Positions 1-7,135 of a stretch of 14,392 bases of DNA are shown here, piece by piece; the stretch's first letter is position 1; the number at the start of each line of letters is the position of its first letter. Source of the DNA: CAYHPY01 sp964358485 (GTDB lineage Bacteria > Elusimicrobiota > Elusimicrobia > UBA1565 > UBA9628). The notes under the pieces are model-generated. The model saw only the letters and a program-made list of their open reading frames with translations, did no database searches and had not been told where the DNA came from. The DNA lies in assembly GCA_964358485.1 (NCBI GenBank), contig CAYHPY010000094.1, positions 1 through 14,392 of the forward strand, written 5' to 3'. A program made the position numbers and the translations under genes.

Positions 1-129
1 GCCCATGCAGCTTCGGTAGTTGGCGACAATGTCGGCGATCCCTTCAAGGACACGGCTGGCCCCTCCTTGCACGTGCTGATCAAGCTGCTGGCGACCATCA
101 CACTGGTGCTAGCTCCGATGTTTCTTTAA
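1..129 (+). CDS. hppA: Membrane-bound proton/sodium-translocating pyrophosphatase, C-terminal end (partial)
   Basis: Only the last 42 residues are in the window; the gene begins upstream. The fragment reads in frame from base 1 and ends with TAA at 127-129. It contains the family's conserved end motif VVGDNVGDPFKDTAGPSLHV, then a hydrophobic last membrane helix (LIKLLATITLVLAPMFL). The family hydrolyses pyrophosphate at the cytoplasmic face of the membrane and pumps H+ or Na+. The residue that sets potassium dependence and ion choice lies outside the window, so the subtype cannot be told. yajC starts 30 bases after the stop, so read-through into the sec genes is possible. The identification rests on a short but highly characteristic motif. 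Confidence 0.93.
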   Translation, partial: AHAASVVGDNVGDPFKDTAGPSLHVLIKLLATITLVLAPMFL

Positions 130-150
130 TTAATGCTAGGATAACCGCCC

Positions 151-156
151 GGAGAG
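151..156 (+). promoter_or_regulatory. Ribosome binding site of yajC
   Basis: GGAGAG lies four bases before the ATG at 160 and supports that start over the in-frame ATG at 190. The 30-base gap after hppA (130-159) holds little else. TGCTAGGAT at 134-142 weakly resembles an extended -10 box but has no -35 partner and would leave a very short leader, so I do not call a promoter. Confidence 0.7.
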
Positions 157-159
157 ATC

Positions 160-483
160 ATGCCCCCAGCCATCGCCCCCAACCCCATCATGAGCCTGGT
201 CCCCATCGCGGCCATTTTCGTGATCTTCTACTTCCTGCTCATCCGGCCTCAGCAGAAGCAGGTGAAAGAGCATGAAAAGATGCTCGCCGACCTGAAGAAA
301 GGGGACAAAATCCTGACAACGGGCGGGTTGTACGGAACAATCGTCGGCCTTAAGGCCGACGACCTTGAGGTTAAGTTCTCGGAGACCGTCAAGCTCATCG
401 TGGCCCGTTCGGCCGTGAGCAAGGTTCTGGGAGAGGGAACCGGCGAGGCCTCCAAGCTCCCCATCGCCGCCGGGGGCAAATAA
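160..483 (+). CDS. yajC: Preprotein translocase subunit YajC
   Basis: This 107-residue protein has the standard YajC layout. One N-terminal membrane helix spans about residues 10-28 (IMSLVPIAAIFVIFYFLLI). It is followed at once by the family signature RPQQKQ and a small basic cytoplasmic domain with the conserved KKGDKILTTGGLYGTI segment. YajC associates with SecD and SecF at the SecYEG channel and is not essential for export in E. coli. The start has a good Shine-Dalgarno sequence, and the stop TAA shares one base with the ATG of secD (TAATG at 481-485), consistent with coupled translation. The order yajC-secD-secF is the usual one in bacteria. Length and motifs are normal. Confidence 0.96.
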   Translation: MPPAIAPNPIMSLVPIAAIFVIFYFLLIRPQQKQVKEHEKMLADLKKGDKILTTGGLYGTIVGLKADDLEVKFSETVKLIVARSAVSKVLGEGTGEASKLPIAAGGK

Positions 484-1895
484 TGACCAAGCTCCAATGG
501 AAGTGGGCGGGGGTCCTGGCCGCCGTCGCCGCCTCGGTCTTTCTCCTTTACCCCAGCATCAACTGGTACACCATGGACCCGGCCGAGCGGACCTCCCTGG
601 AAGCCTCCCGCCTGCGCCCGAAATGGCTGCTCAACCTCGGCCTGGACCTCAAGGGCGGCACCCATCTGCTCATGGAGCTCGACGTCTCAAAGCTCGATTC
701 CAAGGCCGACGTGGCCGACGCCCTGGCCCGGGCCATCGAGATCATCCGCAACCGCGTGGACCAGTTCGGCGTGGCGGAGCCTTTGATCGTCAAGCAGGGC
801 ACCCGCTGGATCGTCGTCCAGCTCCCCGGCATCAGCAACTCCGCCCAGGCCAAGGAGCTCATCGGCAAGACCGCTCTGCTTGAGTTCCGCATGGTGGACT
901 CCTCCGAGAAGTCCCAGGCCGCCCTCAATAAGATCCTGGAACTCGGGAGCCCTTTCGTCGGAACCGAGGTCTCCACCTCCGCCGCCAAGCTCGTGCCCGC
1001 CGGCCTGGCGCTTTTCCGCGGCAAGGACAATTCGATGTACCTGCTCAATCAGGAGGTTCCCCTGACCGGCGCCAATTTGGAAACCGCCCGGGTCGAGACC
1101 GGCGGGGATTACGGCATGCCGGTGGTGGCCTTCAAGTTCCATCCGGACGCCGCCGCCAAGTTCACCTCCTTGACCGCGGCCAACGTCGGCAAGAACATGG
1201 CCATCGTTCTGGACGGGTTGGTCTACTCCGCCCCGGTCATCAAGTCCCGCATCAGCGGCGGCTCGGGCATCATCGAGGGGCAATTCGCCATGGACGACGC
1301 CCGCAATCTGGCCATCGTCCTGCGGGCGGGCGCCTTGCCCGCCCCGGTCAAGGTCATCGAGGAGCGGACCGTGGGGCCGAGCCTGGGTGAGGACTCCATC
1401 CGCGCGGGGCTCACCGCGACGGGCCTGGCGGCGCTGTTCACGGTGTGCTTTTTCATCATCTACTACAAGGCCTCGGGCTTGGTGGCCGATCTCGGCCTGC
1501 TGCTCAACTTGACCTTCGTCATGGCCATGATGGCCTACTTCAACTCGACGCTCACCCTGCCGGGCATCGCGGGGCTGATCCTCTCGATCGGCATGTCGGT
1601 GGACGCCAACGTGCTGATCTTCGAGCGTATCCGGGAGGAGTTGGCTCTGGGCAAGCCCATCCGGCTGGCGGTGGAGGCGGGCTATGACAAGGCCTTTTCC
1701 GCCATCCTCGACACCAACCTCACGACCCTCTTCTCCTCGGTGTTTCTCTTCCAGTTCGGCACCGGACCGATCAAGGGATTCGCCGTGACCTTGATGCTGG
1801 GCCTGACGATGAGCATGTTTACCGCCATCGTCGTCACCCGCCTGATCTTCCAGAGCTACCTATCCAACCGCGACGTCGAGACCCTGAGCATATGA
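483..1895 (+). CDS. secD: Protein translocase subunit SecD
   Basis: SecD is an RND-superfamily membrane protein that, with SecF, uses the proton (or sodium) gradient to help pull exported proteins out on the periplasmic side. The 470-residue protein has an N-terminal helix (about 8-26), then the signature LGLDLKGGTHLLMELDV (about 52-68), a periplasmic P1-type region, and about five C-terminal helices from residue 305 onward. The conserved TM4 motif SIGMSVDANVLIFERIREE carries Asp374, the expected ion-relay residue. It is clearly shorter than E. coli SecD (615 residues), which fits the compact versions of many other phyla. It overlaps yajC by one base and secF by four (ATGA at 1892-1895). Confidence 0.97.
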   Translation: MTKLQWKWAGVLAAVAASVFLLYPSINWYTMDPAERTSLEASRLRPKWLLNLGLDLKGGTHLLMELDVSKLDSKADVADALARAIEIIRNRVDQFGVAEPLIVKQGTRWIVVQLPGISNSAQAKELIGKTALLEFRMVDSSEKSQAALNKILELGSPFVGTEVSTSAAKLVPAGLALFRGKDNSMYLLNQEVPLTGANLETARVETGGDYGMPVVAFKFHPDAAAKFTSLTAANVGKNMAIVLDGLVYSAPVIKSRISGGSGIIEGQFAMDDARNLAIVLRAGALPAPVKVIEERTVGPSLGEDSIRAGLTATGLAALFTVCFFIIYYKASGLVADLGLLLNLTFVMAMMAYFNSTLTLPGIAGLILSIGMSVDANVLIFERIREELALGKPIRLAVEAGYDKAFSAILDTNLTTLFSSVFLFQFGTGPIKGFAVTLMLGLTMSMFTAIVVTRLIFQSYLSNRDVETLSI

Positions 1896-2866
1896 GAATC
1901 CTCCAGAGCCGGACGAACATCGATTTCGTCGGAAAACGATGGATGTTCTTCGCCTTTTCGGGCTTCATGATCCTGGGCTCGGCCGTCAGCGTCGCCACCA
2001 AGGGTCTGGTTTACGGAATCGACTTCACCGGAGGGACGGTTCTCCAGGTGACCATGGCCAAGCCCATCACCCTCGGCGAGCTCCGGGAAAAGGTGGAGGA
2101 AAGCGGCATCCCCGACGCCTCCATTCAGAGCTATTCCGGAACAAACACCTTCTCCATCCGGATCAAGGCCGACGCGGCCAATTCCGCCGGGGCCATGGAG
2201 GCCATGAAGGTCTCGATCCAGAAAGCCCTGGGCGACAACGCGATGCGGGTCGACAGCCAGGAATACGTCGGTCCCACCGTGGGCAAACACCTGTTCCGCC
2301 AAGCCATGTGGGCGGTGATTCTGTCCTTGACCGGGATCGTCATCTACATCGCCTTCCAGTTCTCCGACCCGGTGTGGGGGCTGGCGGGCGTGATCGCCCT
2401 GGGCCACGACGTGTTCACGACGGTCGGGCTGTTCTCGATCGCCGGCTCCGAGGTGGACCTGCTGATCATCTCGGCCTTGCTGACCATCGCGGGTTATTCC
2501 ATCAACGACACTATCGTCATTTTCGACCGCATGCGCGAGAAGATGCGCACGGCGCGCACCCTCCCCATGGACCAGCTGATCAACGAGAGCATCAACGAGT
2601 GCCTCTCGCGGACCATCATCACCAACGGCCTGGTCTTCGTGGCCGTGGTCATCCTCTTCCTGTTCGGAGGGAAGGTGATCCACAACTTCGCCATGGCCAT
2701 GGTCTGGGGCGCGATCGCCGGAACCTACTCCACGATCGCCATCGCCACCCCGATGGTCTACGAGTGGCAGGTCCGCACCCGCCGCCGGCCCCAGGCGGCC
2801 CCCGCCAAGCCCTTGAACATTTCCTCCAAGGCCCCCCAAAAGAAGCCGGGGACCCGCCCCGCGTGA
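1892..2866 (+). CDS. secF: Protein translocase subunit SecF
   Basis: SecF is the partner of SecD in the accessory Sec complex. The 324-residue protein begins with a short cytoplasmic stretch containing the conserved NIDFVGKR, then TM1 (about 18-36). The periplasmic signature YGIDFTGGTVLQV follows, and five more helices run from about residue 134. The TM4 motif GYSINDTIVIFDRMRE includes Asp206, equivalent to the SecD relay aspartate, so the pair looks catalytically complete. The tail after residue about 295 is basic and proline-rich, probably cytoplasmic. It overlaps secD by four bases, and its stop overlaps the GTG start of the next gene (GTGA, 2863-2866). Confidence 0.97.
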   Translation: MRILQSRTNIDFVGKRWMFFAFSGFMILGSAVSVATKGLVYGIDFTGGTVLQVTMAKPITLGELREKVEESGIPDASIQSYSGTNTFSIRIKADAANSAGAMEAMKVSIQKALGDNAMRVDSQEYVGPTVGKHLFRQAMWAVILSLTGIVIYIAFQFSDPVWGLAGVIALGHDVFTTVGLFSIAGSEVDLLIISALLTIAGYSINDTIVIFDRMREKMRTARTLPMDQLINESINECLSRTIITNGLVFVAVVILFLFGGKVIHNFAMAMVWGAIAGTYSTIAIATPMVYEWQVRTRRRPQAAPAKPLNISSKAPQKKPGTRPA

Positions 2867-3468
2867 AGAAAATCCGCGGGTTCAAGCTGGCCCTGCGGCT
2901 CAAGGAAATCCAGCGACGCGGCAAGAAGGCGGGGCTCGACGCCTCCTTGCTGTGCGAGGAGTCCCTGATCCCCCTCTCCGACGCGGTCCTCAAGGCCCTG
3001 AGCCCCGGGGTCGTCTTCGAGACTTTGAATAAGGAAGAAGCCTCCCGCCTTTCCCCCCTGCCGGGTTTGGCCGCCAGCATCGTGGTGGCGACCTTGGGCC
3101 CGGGCTTCGACGGTTTTCGCGAGGCGACCATCCGCGAGGCCCCCGCCAAAACCCCCCTTCTGGACCTGATGCGGGAAGTCCTGCTGGAGGAGGCGGTGCG
3201 CTTCGCCGCTTCTCTGATCGAGGACGAGGCCACGGCCGAAGCCTGCGAATTGAGCCCCTGGGGCGCGGTCACCGATCCCGAGGCCCTGGCCGAGGTGGTC
3301 CGACGCCTGGAATGCGGGAAAATCGGGGTCAGCCTCTCTCCGTCGGGTCTGGCGCCTTCGGCCACCACGGCCGCGGCGATCAGCTGGCTGGCCAAAGGCA
3401 AGGCCCGCAAGGCGGCTTCGGCCTCGGGCGGGTCCTCCGCGCGCAAGGACGGACCCGCGAAGCAGTAG
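2863..3468 (+). CDS. Small protein resembling the activation domain of B12-dependent methionine synthase
   Basis: The start is taken as GTG at 2863, which overlaps the secF stop by four bases as at most junctions here, giving 201 residues. The central and C-terminal parts look like the SAM-binding activation (reactivation) domain of cobalamin-dependent methionine synthase MetH. SIVVATLGPGFDGF (about 74-87) parallels the domain's A-A-T-L-G helix entry. LSPWG followed by KIGVSLSPSGLAPSATTAAA (about 145-180) parallels its SPGYGD...IGVSLTES...SV end. The Arg-x-x-x-Gly-Tyr SAM contact of MetH is not preserved, so cofactor use is doubtful. The tail (from about 180) is basic and low-complexity. No methionine-synthesis gene is nearby. 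The resemblance was judged by eye against remembered family patterns; an unrelated hypothetical protein remains possible. Confidence 0.55.
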   Translation: MKKIRGFKLALRLKEIQRRGKKAGLDASLLCEESLIPLSDAVLKALSPGVVFETLNKEEASRLSPLPGLAASIVVATLGPGFDGFREATIREAPAKTPLLDLMREVLLEEAVRFAASLIEDEATAEACELSPWGAVTDPEALAEVVRRLECGKIGVSLSPSGLAPSATTAAAISWLAKGKARKAASASGGSSARKDGPAKQ

Positions 3469-5429
3469 TGCTCCGCCGGGTCGTTGCCTACCTGGCCTAC
3501 GGCTTCATGACGTTCGTCGGTTGGACCAACAGCCTCCGTTGGCGGGGCCTGGCCTGGAAAAATCTCCTGCGCGGCCGCAACCAGCGCTTCATCTACGCCC
3601 TCTGGCACGAGCGGCAGGTCTATTTCACCTGGACCCACCGCGACGACAACGCCGCGGTCCTGGTCAGCCTCAGCAAGGACGGCGACATCATCGCCAAGGT
3701 CATGGACCTCTCCCGGATCACCTCTCCCCGGGGCTCCTCCTCCCGGGGCGCCTCGGCGGCCTTGCGGACGATGATCAAGCTCGTGGAGGACGGGCTCGAC
3801 ATCGGCTTGACCCCCGATGGCCCGAAAGGTCCCCGCCGCACGATCAAGCCGGGCGGGGTCTTTCTCGCCCAGAAATTGGGCATTCCCCTGCTTCCCATCG
3901 CCAACGCCCTCTCGCGCAAGAAAATCTTCCCCCGCTCCTGGGACCAATTCCAGGTGCCGCTTCCGTTCGGCCGGTCCGTGGTGCATCACGGGCGCCCGAT
4001 CTGGGTGGGCCCGGAGGATTCCTTGGAGGACAAGGCGGCCGAACTGCAGGCGGAGATGAACCGGATCACGGATGAGGCCGACGCCGAAATCGCCCGGCCC
4101 CAGCCCGGGGGTTGGATTCGCGCGGCGGTCCTGGCGGCGGCTAATTTGGCCGCCCCCTTTGCGGGGATCGGCATGGCCTTGAAATTCCTGGCTTCCTCCC
4201 GGCGGGGACTGCTTCGAGAACTTCCCGCCGAGCTTGGGGAAAGGCTGGGCTATTATCCCGCCGAGGACTTGCGGGAGCTGGCCGGCCGCCCCCTGGTCTG
4301 GGTGCACGCCGCTTCGGCCGGGGAGGTCGCCGCGGCCGCCCCGCTCATTGAGCGGATCAAGTGCCTCCCCGGGTCGCCGGCTCTGGTCATGACGACGACC
4401 ACGGCCGCCGGGCGGGAGAGAGCCCGGGCGGTCCCGGGGGTCGACCTGGCCTTCCTTGCGCCCATCGACGCGCGGGGGCCCGTGCGGAGGGCCTTGAAAG
4501 CGTTCCAGCCCTACCTGCTCCTGGTCGCCGAGACCGAACTCTGGCCCAATCTTTTCGACCAAGCCGAGCGGTTCGGCGTTCCCGTCGCCGTGGTCAACGG
4601 CCGGATTTCCGACCGGAGCTTCAAAACCTACCGCCTGTTCAGTTGGCTGACGGCCCCCTTCCTGAGCCGCCTTCAGGCATTCGCCGTCCAAACCCCCCGG
4701 GACGCGGAGCGCTTTAAAACTCTCGGGGCGCAGCCCCCGGCGGTCAGGGTCGCCGGAAACATGAAACACGACCGCCCCCAGGCTCCGGCCGACGGGGCCG
4801 CCGCGCGGGCGGCCGTGGGCCGCTTGGGTTGGACGGATTTTCCCATCTTCGTCGCGGGAAGCACCCACGCGGGGGTCGAGGAGGACGCCGTCCTGGACGC
4901 GTATCTGGCCGCCCGGGCCGCGAACCCCGACCTGCGCCTGATCGTGGCGCCCCGCCATCCCGAACGCGCCGCGGGGCTGGAGGGGAGCCTCCGCGCCCGC
5001 GGCATCTCATTCGTCCGCTGGACGACGCCCGATTTCTCCGGCGATCCCCCCTCGGCGCTGGTCGTCAATCTCATGGGAGTCCTTCCCTCGCTCTATCCCC
5101 TGGCCCGAGTTTCCTTCGTGGGCGGGACTTTGGCGCGGGTCGGGGGCCACAACCTTCTGGAGCCGGCGTTGGGCGGCTCCCCGGTGCTGTTCGGCCCCCA
5201 TTTCAGCGCGGCGCGGGAAAGCGCCGAGGCCCTTCTCTCCTCGGGGGGCGGCCGCAGAGTCGAAAACTCCGCCTCACTGGCTGCGGCCTTGACGGACCTG
5301 CTTTCCGATCCGGCCGCGGCGGCCGAAACCGGCCGGAGCGCCCGCCATGCGGCGGCGGGGCTGGCCGGAGCGGCCGAGCGGACCATCGTGGCCCTGGGCT
5401 CCCTGTTGGAGCCCCCGAGGATTCGATGA
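3468..5429 (+). CDS. waaA: Fusion of a DUF374 lysophospholipid-acyltransferase-like domain with Kdo transferase WaaA (KdtA)
   Basis: One uninterrupted 653-residue frame joins two proteins that are normally separate. Residues about 1-208 match DUF374: ALWHER, VLVSLSKDGDIIAKVM, RGSSSRGASAALR, LTPDGPKGPRRTIKPG. After a short linker (PQPGG), residues about 213-653 form a full WaaA. It starts with an N-terminal membrane anchor (about 216-241) and ELGERLGYYP, then VWVHAASAGEV with the catalytic-base Glu286. VAETELWPNLF, VNGRISDRSFKTYR and GGHNLLEPALGGSPVLFGPH follow. WaaA transfers Kdo from CMP-Kdo to lipid A precursor on the inner face of the cytoplasmic membrane. The DUF374 substrate is not established. 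The GTG at 3468 shares one base with the preceding stop; ATG 3507 is an alternative start but would cut into the domain's first helix. Both halves look intact. Confidence 0.93.
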   Translation: MLRRVVAYLAYGFMTFVGWTNSLRWRGLAWKNLLRGRNQRFIYALWHERQVYFTWTHRDDNAAVLVSLSKDGDIIAKVMDLSRITSPRGSSSRGASAALRTMIKLVEDGLDIGLTPDGPKGPRRTIKPGGVFLAQKLGIPLLPIANALSRKKIFPRSWDQFQVPLPFGRSVVHHGRPIWVGPEDSLEDKAAELQAEMNRITDEADAEIARPQPGGWIRAAVLAAANLAAPFAGIGMALKFLASSRRGLLRELPAELGERLGYYPAEDLRELAGRPLVWVHAASAGEVAAAAPLIERIKCLPGSPALVMTTTTAAGRERARAVPGVDLAFLAPIDARGPVRRALKAFQPYLLLVAETELWPNLFDQAERFGVPVAVVNGRISDRSFKTYRLFSWLTAPFLSRLQAFAVQTPRDAERFKTLGAQPPAVRVAGNMKHDRPQAPADGAAARAAVGRLGWTDFPIFVAGSTHAGVEEDAVLDAYLAARAANPDLRLIVAPRHPERAAGLEGSLRARGISFVRWTTPDFSGDPPSALVVNLMGVLPSLYPLARVSFVGGTLARVGGHNLLEPALGGSPVLFGPHFSAARESAEALLSSGGGRRVENSASLAAALTDLLSDPAAAAETGRSARHAAAGLAGAAERTIVALGSLLEPPRIR

Positions 5430-7135
5430 TCGGGCGCGGCGGCCTCCAGGACCGGCTCGCCCCGTTTTTGGCCGCGGCCGCCGCCTTCCTGGCCTTTTAT
5501 CCCGCCCTGGGAAACGATTTCGTTCACTGGGACGATTACTCGAACTTCGTCGAGAATCCCCGCCTCGGCCGCCTGGGCCTGGCCGAGGTCCGCTGGATGC
5601 TGAGCACTTTCCAGTTGGCTCACTGGCAGCCCCTGTCCTGGCTGAGCCTGGGGTTGGACTCCCTGATTTGGGGACAGCGCCCCTTCGGCTTTCACCTGAC
5701 CAATCTCCTCCTCCACTGCGCCAACGCGGCCCTGGTCGTCCTGTTGATTCGCGAGGTTCTGGGCCGCGGAGACCGGGACCCGGGGCCCTGGCCCGCGGCG
5801 GCCGGGGCGCTGTTCTTCGCCTTGCACCCGCTCCGGGTGGAAGCCGTGGCCTGGGCCACCCAGCGGCGGGAGGTGCTGTCGGCGTTTTTCTGTCTCTGGA
5901 CCGTGCTCCTGTATCTGAAGGGACGCCTGCGCGCCGCGCTCGGCTGCTACCTGCTGGCTTTGGCGGCCAAGGTCACGGTCATCGGCCTGCCGGCGGCGCT
6001 TTTGACGCTCGACCTTTACCCGCTTGGCCGCCTGCCGCCCGGGAAGGAAGCGTTTTCCCGGGAATTTTTCCCCGTGTGGACCGAAAAAATTCCCTTCGCG
6101 CTGGCGGCCCTCGTCTTCGCCCTCATCGGTTTGGCCGCGCAAAGCGCCTCCCCGGCCCTGGTTCCCCTGGAGCAGTACGGACCGCTCGAACGCTTGGCCC
6201 AGGCTTTTTTCAGCCTGGCCTTTTACCCGGCCAAGTCCTTGGTCCCCGAGGGGCTTTCCCCCTGGTACGGGGAGAGCTACCGGCTCGCCCATCCGGGGTT
6301 TGCCGCCGCGGGTTTCGCCTTGGCGGCGGGGCTCGTCCCGGCCCTTTGGGCCGCGGCCCGGACCCGGTCCGCCCCCTTGGCCGCCGCGGCATTTTATTTC
6401 TTCATGCTCTTTCCGACCATGGGGCTCGTTAAATCCGGGCGGCAAATCGTCGGCGACCGTTACAGCTACCTGCCCTGCCTGCCTTTGGCCGTGGCCGTCG
6501 CCTGGGCCGTGTCCCGTCTGGGCCGGAGAGCCGTCTTGCCGGTCCTGGGCCTGGCCGCTTTTCTGGGCTGGCGGACCTCCGTCCAATGCGGAGTCTGGTC
6601 CGACAACCTCTCGCTCTGGGGACGGGCCCTGGAAATCGAGCCGGATTCCAGTTTTGCGCAGGCGAACATGGGCCTGGCCCTGCTCCGGGAGGACCGCCCC
6701 GCGGCCGCGGCCGAATACTTCGAGCGTCAATTGGAAACCCTTCCCAAGGGCCCCCAGCGAACATTCCTGCAATATGTCTCGGCCCTGGCCCACAACAACC
6801 TCGGCTTGGAACGGGCGGCCCAAGGCGAATCCGCCGCGGCGGAGCGGGAATTTCGCAAGGCCCTGAAATTCAACCCGGACCTCTCGAGAACCCACGACAA
6901 TCTTGCCCTGACCCTTTACCGGAGCGGCCGGGCCGCCGAGGCCCTTCCCCATTTCGAGGCGGCCGTCGCCCTGGAACCTGGCGCTCCCGAACTGAGGGTC
7001 AATCTGGGAATCGCCCTGGCCAAACTCGGGCGGCGCAAGCGGGCCGAGGACTCGTTCCGGGAAGCCCTGCGGCTGGACCCCGCCCATGAAGGGGCCCGCC
7101 GGGCGCTAGGCACGCTGGCCCCGGCCCGCAAATGA
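5426..7135 (+). CDS. TMTC-like polytopic glycosyltransferase with C-terminal TPR repeats (copy 1)
   Basis: The 569-residue protein has a hydrophobic N-terminal part with roughly ten membrane segments (residues 1-395) and a TPR region (about 400-565, four or so repeats). It resembles the GT-C fold TMTC family (GT105), whose animal members O-mannosylate cadherins in the ER lumen; bacterial members are mostly uncharacterised. Family marks are FVHWDD in the first external loop (Asp36-Asp37, expected catalytic acid pair), HPLRVEAVAWATQRREVL (from His134), KVTVIGLPAALLTLDLYPL, and GDRYSYLP (from Asp344). TPR consensus pieces include AHNNLGLERAAQGESAAA and LRVNLGIALAKLGRRKRA. By analogy the TPRs should face the periplasm. 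The start ATG overlaps the waaA fusion's stop by four bases. Donor and acceptor cannot be read from sequence. Confidence 0.85.
   Translation: MIGRGGLQDRLAPFLAAAAAFLAFYPALGNDFVHWDDYSNFVENPRLGRLGLAEVRWMLSTFQLAHWQPLSWLSLGLDSLIWGQRPFGFHLTNLLLHCANAALVVLLIREVLGRGDRDPGPWPAAAGALFFALHPLRVEAVAWATQRREVLSAFFCLWTVLLYLKGRLRAALGCYLLALAAKVTVIGLPAALLTLDLYPLGRLPPGKEAFSREFFPVWTEKIPFALAALVFALIGLAAQSASPALVPLEQYGPLERLAQAFFSLAFYPAKSLVPEGLSPWYGESYRLAHPGFAAAGFALAAGLVPALWAAARTRSAPLAAAAFYFFMLFPTMGLVKSGRQIVGDRYSYLPCLPLAVAVAWAVSRLGRRAVLPVLGLAAFLGWRTSVQCGVWSDNLSLWGRALEIEPDSSFAQANMGLALLREDRPAAAAEYFERQLETLPKGPQRTFLQYVSALAHNNLGLERAAQGESAAAEREFRKALKFNPDLSRTHDNLALTLYRSGRAAEALPHFEAAVALEPGAPELRVNLGIALAKLGRRKRAEDSFREALRLDPAHEGARRALGTLAPARK

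Noticed and set aside
1939..2862. Plus-strand open frame upstream of the GTG at 2863, in frame with the B12-activation-like gene
   Set aside because: It overlaps secF in another frame and reads as His/Arg/Gly-rich noise. The real protein sequence starts at the four-base overlap.
2649..4958. Long open frame on the minus strand, opposite secF to waaA
   Set aside because: It is antisense to genes with clear family motifs, and its own translation is low-complexity, rich in Gly, Arg and Pro with no recognisable domain. Such shadows are common in GC-rich DNA.
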